Source of the DNA: an uncultured Lachnospiraceae bacterium
Lineage (GTDB): Bacteria; Bacillota; Clostridia; Lachnospirales; Lachnospiraceae
Length of the DNA: 64,000 nucleotides
Reading direction: 5' to 3'
NCBI GenBank assembly: GCA_934309145.1
Contig: CAKRCW010000009.1
Location: 1 to 64,000, forward strand
Shown: positions 59,960-64,000 of the stretch, in pieces
Layout: every line of letters starts with the position of its first letter
How positions within the stretch are numbered: the stretch's first letter is position 1
The notes under the pieces: generated by a model
Told to the model about the DNA's origin: nothing
Seen by the model: only the letters and a program-made list of their open reading frames with translations
Databases searched by the model: none
Made by a program: the position numbers and the translations under genes

Positions 59960-60649
59960 ATGTATAACATTTTGATATGTGATGACGAGAAGGATATCGT
60001 GGAGGCACTTGCGATATATCTGTCAAGTGAAGGCTATGGTATCTACAAGGCATATAATGGGGAGGAGGCATTAGAGGTTGTTGCTCGCGAGACAATTCAT
60101 CTGGTGCTGCTTGATATTATGATGCCAAAGATGGATGGAATGACAGCCATCGCGAAGCTTCGCACCATGTCAAATATACCTGTTATCATGCTCACTGCTA
60201 AGAGTGAGGATACCGACAAAATCCTTGGACTTAATGTTGGAGCTGATGATTATGTAACCAAGCCATTTAATCCTGTTGAACTGATAGCCAGAGTAAAGGC
60301 ACAGCTAAGAAGATATATGTCGCTTGGAAGCGGAATTTCAAGTCACAGTGATGATAGGATTATGATTGGCGGAGTTTTGCTTGATGATAAGGCAAAAACC
60401 GTTTCTGTTGATGGTGAGGAGGTAAATCTCACACCTACGGAGTATCACATCCTTAAGCTGTTTATGGATAATCCGGGCAAGGTATACGCACCTAAGGATA
60501 TCTACAGACAGGTATGGGAGGATGCACCCATGGGTTCCGAGGGTACGGTTGCAGTACATATCAGACATTTGCGTGAAAAGATTGAGATAGATCCGTCTGA
60601 ACCAAGACATCTTAAGGTTGTCTGGGGACAGGGATACAAGATGGAATAG
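59960..60649 (+). CDS. OmpR-family response regulator
   Basis: 229 residues: receiver domain (1-115) with acidic pocket DDE, phospho-acceptor D52 in LLDIMMP, and K in VTKPF near 102; winged-helix DNA-binding domain (about 130-228: NLTPTEYHILKLF, GSEGTVAVHIRHLREKIE). Strong RBS AAGGAGG. Paired with the kinase 12 bp downstream. Confidence 0.95.
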   Translation: MYNILICDDEKDIVEALAIYLSSEGYGIYKAYNGEEALEVVARETIHLVLLDIMMPKMDGMTAIAKLRTMSNIPVIMLTAKSEDTDKILGLNVGADDYVTKPFNPVELIARVKAQLRRYMSLGSGISSHSDDRIMIGGVLLDDKAKTVSVDGEEVNLTPTEYHILKLFMDNPGKVYAPKDIYRQVWEDAPMGSEGTVAVHIRHLREKIEIDPSEPRHLKVVWGQGYKME

Positions 60650-60661
60650 TGAGGGATAATT

Positions 60662-63049
60662 ATGAATAAATTGAAGAAAAATGCAGGATTAAAATGTGCT
60701 GCCGCCATCGTTTTTTCGGTGTCAGTAGTTGCATTTATCATATCCGGTATTCTTGGAGCGTATTTCTTAGACAGGGGCGTATACAGCCCTGATGGAAGAA
60801 AGAAGCTGTATAATCAATGTGTTGAGGAAATAACATATAACTATGAACGTCGAGCAATAGACTTTTTTGCACAAAAGGCGGCATTGGTGATTAATAACAG
60901 TGATAAAGCTGCAGATGAATTAATTGACAGTTATGATGATAATATAATGGATAGTGACAATACGAACTTCTATTTTGATATCACTCCTACAGAAGCAGCA
61001 GATAAGAAAAAATATGCATCAATATCAAACCATGAGGGTATGAACATAGATTACCAGTATAGCAATACTGTAAAAAGAGATGTAAATGTAGGTATTGATG
61101 TAGCATTTCAATACAGTCTGCCACTATCAGATATTGTGGATAAGTGCAGGGTTATAGACGAAGATTATGACGGATATGCATCTTATGAGGACGGATATGA
61201 AGCATATTATTCATCATTTTATGTTGACTATGAGAGCGATTCATATGGCACATATGAGTATGATGAAGAGACAGAATCATATGATTACACTGTAACTTAT
61301 GCAGACACAAATGATATAAAGAATTATGTCATAACAGACGATCATTTATCATATTCACTCGCTGATGATAAGGAATTCATAAAGGCGTGGGATGAGTTTT
61401 TAAAAAATTACCCTGAGTTTGATGGGCTTAATATATATGTAACGTATAATCAGAGCACAGGAATACTAAATGTAGATGCCGGTATCAGCTATGCTATACC
61501 TGTAGTTATAAATGAATATGTGGCATCGGAATTCACAGCATATGATGCATATTATTATTCACCTGTCCTAAATAACTATAAGTATATTATATGGGCGATG
61601 GATGCAGTTTTACCTATATTAATAATTTCAGGTATCTTGGCATTAATTACCTTTATATACCTTATTTGTTCTGCCGGACACAGGAAGGGCAGTGATGAGA
61701 TAACATTAAATCGTTTTGATAAGATACCATATGATGTTATGGTATTAATTATGTGTTTGTGCTTTTATTGTACGGCATATACTATATCTTTGGTTATAAA
61801 CAACAGAACTTACTGGATGGACTCAGAAATGGCAGTTAGTATTGTGGGTACATTAGCTGCGTTGATATTGTTCCCTGCGTTTGTTATGACTACAGCAACA
61901 CGTATAAAGGCACCATCCAATATATTCAGTAATTTGTTTGTGTGGAAGCTTATAAAGTTTGTCTGGAAGACTGTTAAGAAGATATGTATAAAAATATTTG
62001 GCACGATATCAGTTTTTTGTCGTAATCTTAATTTATATTGGAAGTATATCGGGGTACTTTGCGTTGCAGCCTTTATAGAACTTCTTGCATGTGCTACAGG
62101 AAGCTTTGGTGTAGTTTTAATTATTGGATTTATAGAATTTGTGTTCTTTGTATTTGTTCTTGCAAGGGCAATCATTAATATGAACGCACTTAAGAAGGGT
62201 GCAAGTGAGCTTGCAGCTGGTAACACAGATTACGAGATTGACACCGACAACATGATGTGGGAGTTTAAGCAGCATGGAGAGAACCTTAACCGTATAAAGG
62301 ATGGAATTCAGCTTGCTGTTGATGAGCGAATGAAAAGTGAACGCATGAAAACCGAGCTTATAACAAATGTATCACATGATATTAAGACACCTCTTACTTC
62401 CATTATAAGCTATGTTGATTTGCTTGAAAAAGAGAATATAGACAATCAGACTGCAAGAGAGTATCTGGAGGTTTTGGACAGACAATCAGAGAGACTTAAG
62501 AAGCTGATTCAGGATTTGATTGAAGCATCAAAGGCGTCAACCGGTAATCTCACAGTTAATCTTGAGGAAACAGATGTAAGAGTTTTGCTTGAGCAGGCCA
62601 TGGGTGAATTTACGGATAAGCTTGACAAGAGAGGACTCAAGACCATTATAACCTATAACACGGAGCCGCTTACAGTTATGGCTGACGGACAGCATTTGTG
62701 GAGAATTTTCCAGAACCTGATTAATAATATTACGAAATATGCACAAGATAATACAAGAGTATATATAGATATTGACAGTGTTGCTTGCGATAACACCGGG
62801 AATAGTGATGTTGTTACCAGAAAGGGAATGTTAAGAGTTGTATTTAAGAACATATCTAAGGATTCATTAAATGTCACAGGAGATGAATTGATGGAAAGAT
62901 TTGTGAGGGGAGACAGCTCAAGAAACACCGAGGGAAGCGGACTTGGATTGTCGATTGCTAGTAGTCTGGCAAGGCTTCAGGGTGGAAATTTGGAAATAAT
63001 TGTTGACGGAGACTTATTCAAGGTTGTATTATTGCTTGTAAAGGCCTAG
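60662..63049 (+). CDS. Sensor histidine kinase
   Basis: 795 residues. N-terminal helix (about 12-34), a large extracellular domain (about 40-305) rich in Tyr, Asp and Ser, then membrane helices (about 310-335, 358-380, 390-415, 460-480, 485-505), a HAMP-like linker, HisKA with H572 in NVSHDIKTPLTS, and HATPase with GSGLGLSIASSLARLQ. Its membrane part is larger than usual for the class. The signal is unknown; the extracellular domain is not a recognised fold. Confidence 0.93.
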   Translation: MNKLKKNAGLKCAAAIVFSVSVVAFIISGILGAYFLDRGVYSPDGRKKLYNQCVEEITYNYERRAIDFFAQKAALVINNSDKAADELIDSYDDNIMDSDNTNFYFDITPTEAADKKKYASISNHEGMNIDYQYSNTVKRDVNVGIDVAFQYSLPLSDIVDKCRVIDEDYDGYASYEDGYEAYYSSFYVDYESDSYGTYEYDEETESYDYTVTYADTNDIKNYVITDDHLSYSLADDKEFIKAWDEFLKNYPEFDGLNIYVTYNQSTGILNVDAGISYAIPVVINEYVASEFTAYDAYYYSPVLNNYKYIIWAMDAVLPILIISGILALITFIYLICSAGHRKGSDEITLNRFDKIPYDVMVLIMCLCFYCTAYTISLVINNRTYWMDSEMAVSIVGTLAALILFPAFVMTTATRIKAPSNIFSNLFVWKLIKFVWKTVKKICIKIFGTISVFCRNLNLYWKYIGVLCVAAFIELLACATGSFGVVLIIGFIEFVFFVFVLARAIINMNALKKGASELAAGNTDYEIDTDNMMWEFKQHGENLNRIKDGIQLAVDERMKSERMKTELITNVSHDIKTPLTSIISYVDLLEKENIDNQTAREYLEVLDRQSERLKKLIQDLIEASKASTGNLTVNLEETDVRVLLEQAMGEFTDKLDKRGLKTIITYNTEPLTVMADGQHLWRIFQNLINNITKYAQDNTRVYIDIDSVACDNTGNSDVVTRKGMLRVVFKNISKDSLNVTGDELMERFVRGDSSRNTEGSGLGLSIASSLARLQGGNLEIIVDGDLFKVVLLLVKA

Positions 63050-63095
63050 TTTGTATAAGGGCTTAATCTGGATTAAAAGAGATAAGGAGAATCGT

Positions 63096-64000
63096 ATGGA
63101 TATCTTTGACGTTTTGTCGATGATAGGCGGACTTGCTCTCTTTCTGTATGGTATGCATATCATGGGAGATGCTCTGGCTAAGATGTCAGGTGGTAAATTG
63201 GAGAGAGTCCTTGAGAAGCTTACAAGCAAAAGAATTATGGCTGTATTACTTGGTGCAGGTGTTACCGCAGTTATACAGTCATCATCAGCAACAACAGTTA
63301 TGGTGGTCGGATTTGTAAACTCAGGTATTATGAAGCTTAAACAGGCTGTTGGTATAATCATGGGTGCTAATATTGGTACGACTGCTACTTCATGGCTTTT
63401 GAGTTTGACAGGAATAAGTGGTGGAAACATTGTTCTTGAGCTTATGAAGCCATCTTCATTCACTCCTATATTGGCAGTGGTGGGTATTATCCTGCTTATG
63501 TTCTGCAAGAGTGATAAGAAACATGGAATAGGAACTATATTTTTAGGCTTTGCAATTTTGATGTTTGGTATGGAAGCAATGAGTTCAGCGGTTGCACCTC
63601 TTGCTGACGTACCGGAATTTACCAGAATACTTACGATGTTCAGCAATCCTATACTTGGTATGCTTGCGGGACTTGTGCTTACTGCAATTATACAGTCATC
63701 CTCTGCATCAGTTGGTATTTTACAGGCATTATGTGTAACAGGTGCTATAACATATTCTAATGCGATACCAATTATTATGGGACAAAATATAGGAACGTGT
63801 ATTACAGCAGCTATATCTGCTATTGGTGCAAGTAAGGATGCTAAAAGAGCGGCAGCAGTACATTTTTATTTTAATGTACTTGGAACAGCAATATTTATGA
63901 TATTGTTCTACACACTTAATGCAATATTCCACTTTGGCTTTGTAAATGATATAGCGGGACCGGCGGGAATAGCAGTTGTACATTCTGTATTTAATATACT
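63096..64000 (+). CDS. Na/Pi-cotransporter family protein (partial, 3' end beyond window)
   Basis: The first 301 residues are present. Two repeats of the QSSS transport motif (AVIQSSSATTVMVVGF and AIIQSSSASVGILQAL), and GANIGTT/GQNIGTC segments, as in NptA/YjbB-type transporters. Family members often carry a C-terminal PhoU-like domain, which would lie outside. It follows the sensor kinase by 46 bp and could be a target of that system. RBS AAGGAG. Confidence 0.92.
   Translation, partial: MDIFDVLSMIGGLALFLYGMHIMGDALAKMSGGKLERVLEKLTSKRIMAVLLGAGVTAVIQSSSATTVMVVGFVNSGIMKLKQAVGIIMGANIGTTATSWLLSLTGISGGNIVLELMKPSSFTPILAVVGIILLMFCKSDKKHGIGTIFLGFAILMFGMEAMSSAVAPLADVPEFTRILTMFSNPILGMLAGLVLTAIIQSSSASVGILQALCVTGAITYSNAIPIIMGQNIGTCITAAISAIGASKDAKRAAAVHFYFNVLGTAIFMILFYTLNAIFHFGFVNDIAGPAGIAVVHSVFNI

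Overview
The window is a chromosomal segment of a low-GC, endospore-forming, Gram-positive member of the Clostridia, most likely Lachnospiraceae. The 23S rRNA 3' end, the spore genes (spoVT, yabP, yabQ, spoIIE), the DivIC/TilS/Hpt/FtsH block, GSIII glutamine synthetase, AGGAGG-type ribosome binding sites and TTGACA/TATAAT promoters all fit. A chemoreceptor and a small FliD/FlgL-like protein suggest a motile cell. Species cannot be fixed from the sequence alone.

Layout. 1-829: end of a 23S rRNA gene and six tRNAs (Asp, Val, Thr, Tyr, fMet, Phe) plus a broken tRNA-Thr duplicate. 858-9900: MocR-type regulator, Fe-type alcohol dehydrogenase, HAD phosphatase, MacB-like ABC/FtsX pair, DAHP synthase, CBS protein, second HAD phosphatase. 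9917-17928: DUF951 protein, CarD-like regulator, then a nine-gene cobalamin run (cbiC, cobU, cobS, a short CobU-like gene, cobC-like, cbiB, cobD, cbiP, adenosyltransferase). 18112-21122: acyl-CoA synthetase and FabF. 21212-25050: SulP transporter divergent from a chemoreceptor. 25233-29341: periplasmic-type binding lipoprotein, hybrid histidine kinase and a kinase-like protein without an ATPase domain. 29442-33063: GSIII and a sodium symporter. 33150-34561: FKBP and GNAT.

34704-42535 is the most accessory-looking part: a DUF4143 ATPase, a methyltransferase, a Ser/Thr kinase with an extracellular CAP-like domain, a small secreted-type protein, a sigma-like protein fused through a membrane helix to an ectodomain, a small membrane protein, an HTH protein and an FHA protein. 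Kinase plus FHA plus two DNA-binding-type proteins suggests a phospho-signalling cassette reading the cell surface. 42675-46195 is a heterodimeric ABC exporter-type pair behind a DtxR/IdeR-like iron box.

46312-54775 is the conserved spore/cell-division/housekeeping block. 54776-56051 holds a possible small RNA, a flagellar-like small protein and two tRNAs (Pro, Thr). 56140-59878 is an acyltransferase, DUF6320, esterase and nitrilase run. 59960-63049 is an OmpR-type two-component system, and a Na/Pi-cotransporter gene runs off the right edge.

Two copies of a roughly 225-bp palindromic element (2494-2717 and 33652-33878) have arms that differ between copies but stay complementary within each copy. 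This is the strongest unexplained structure in the window.
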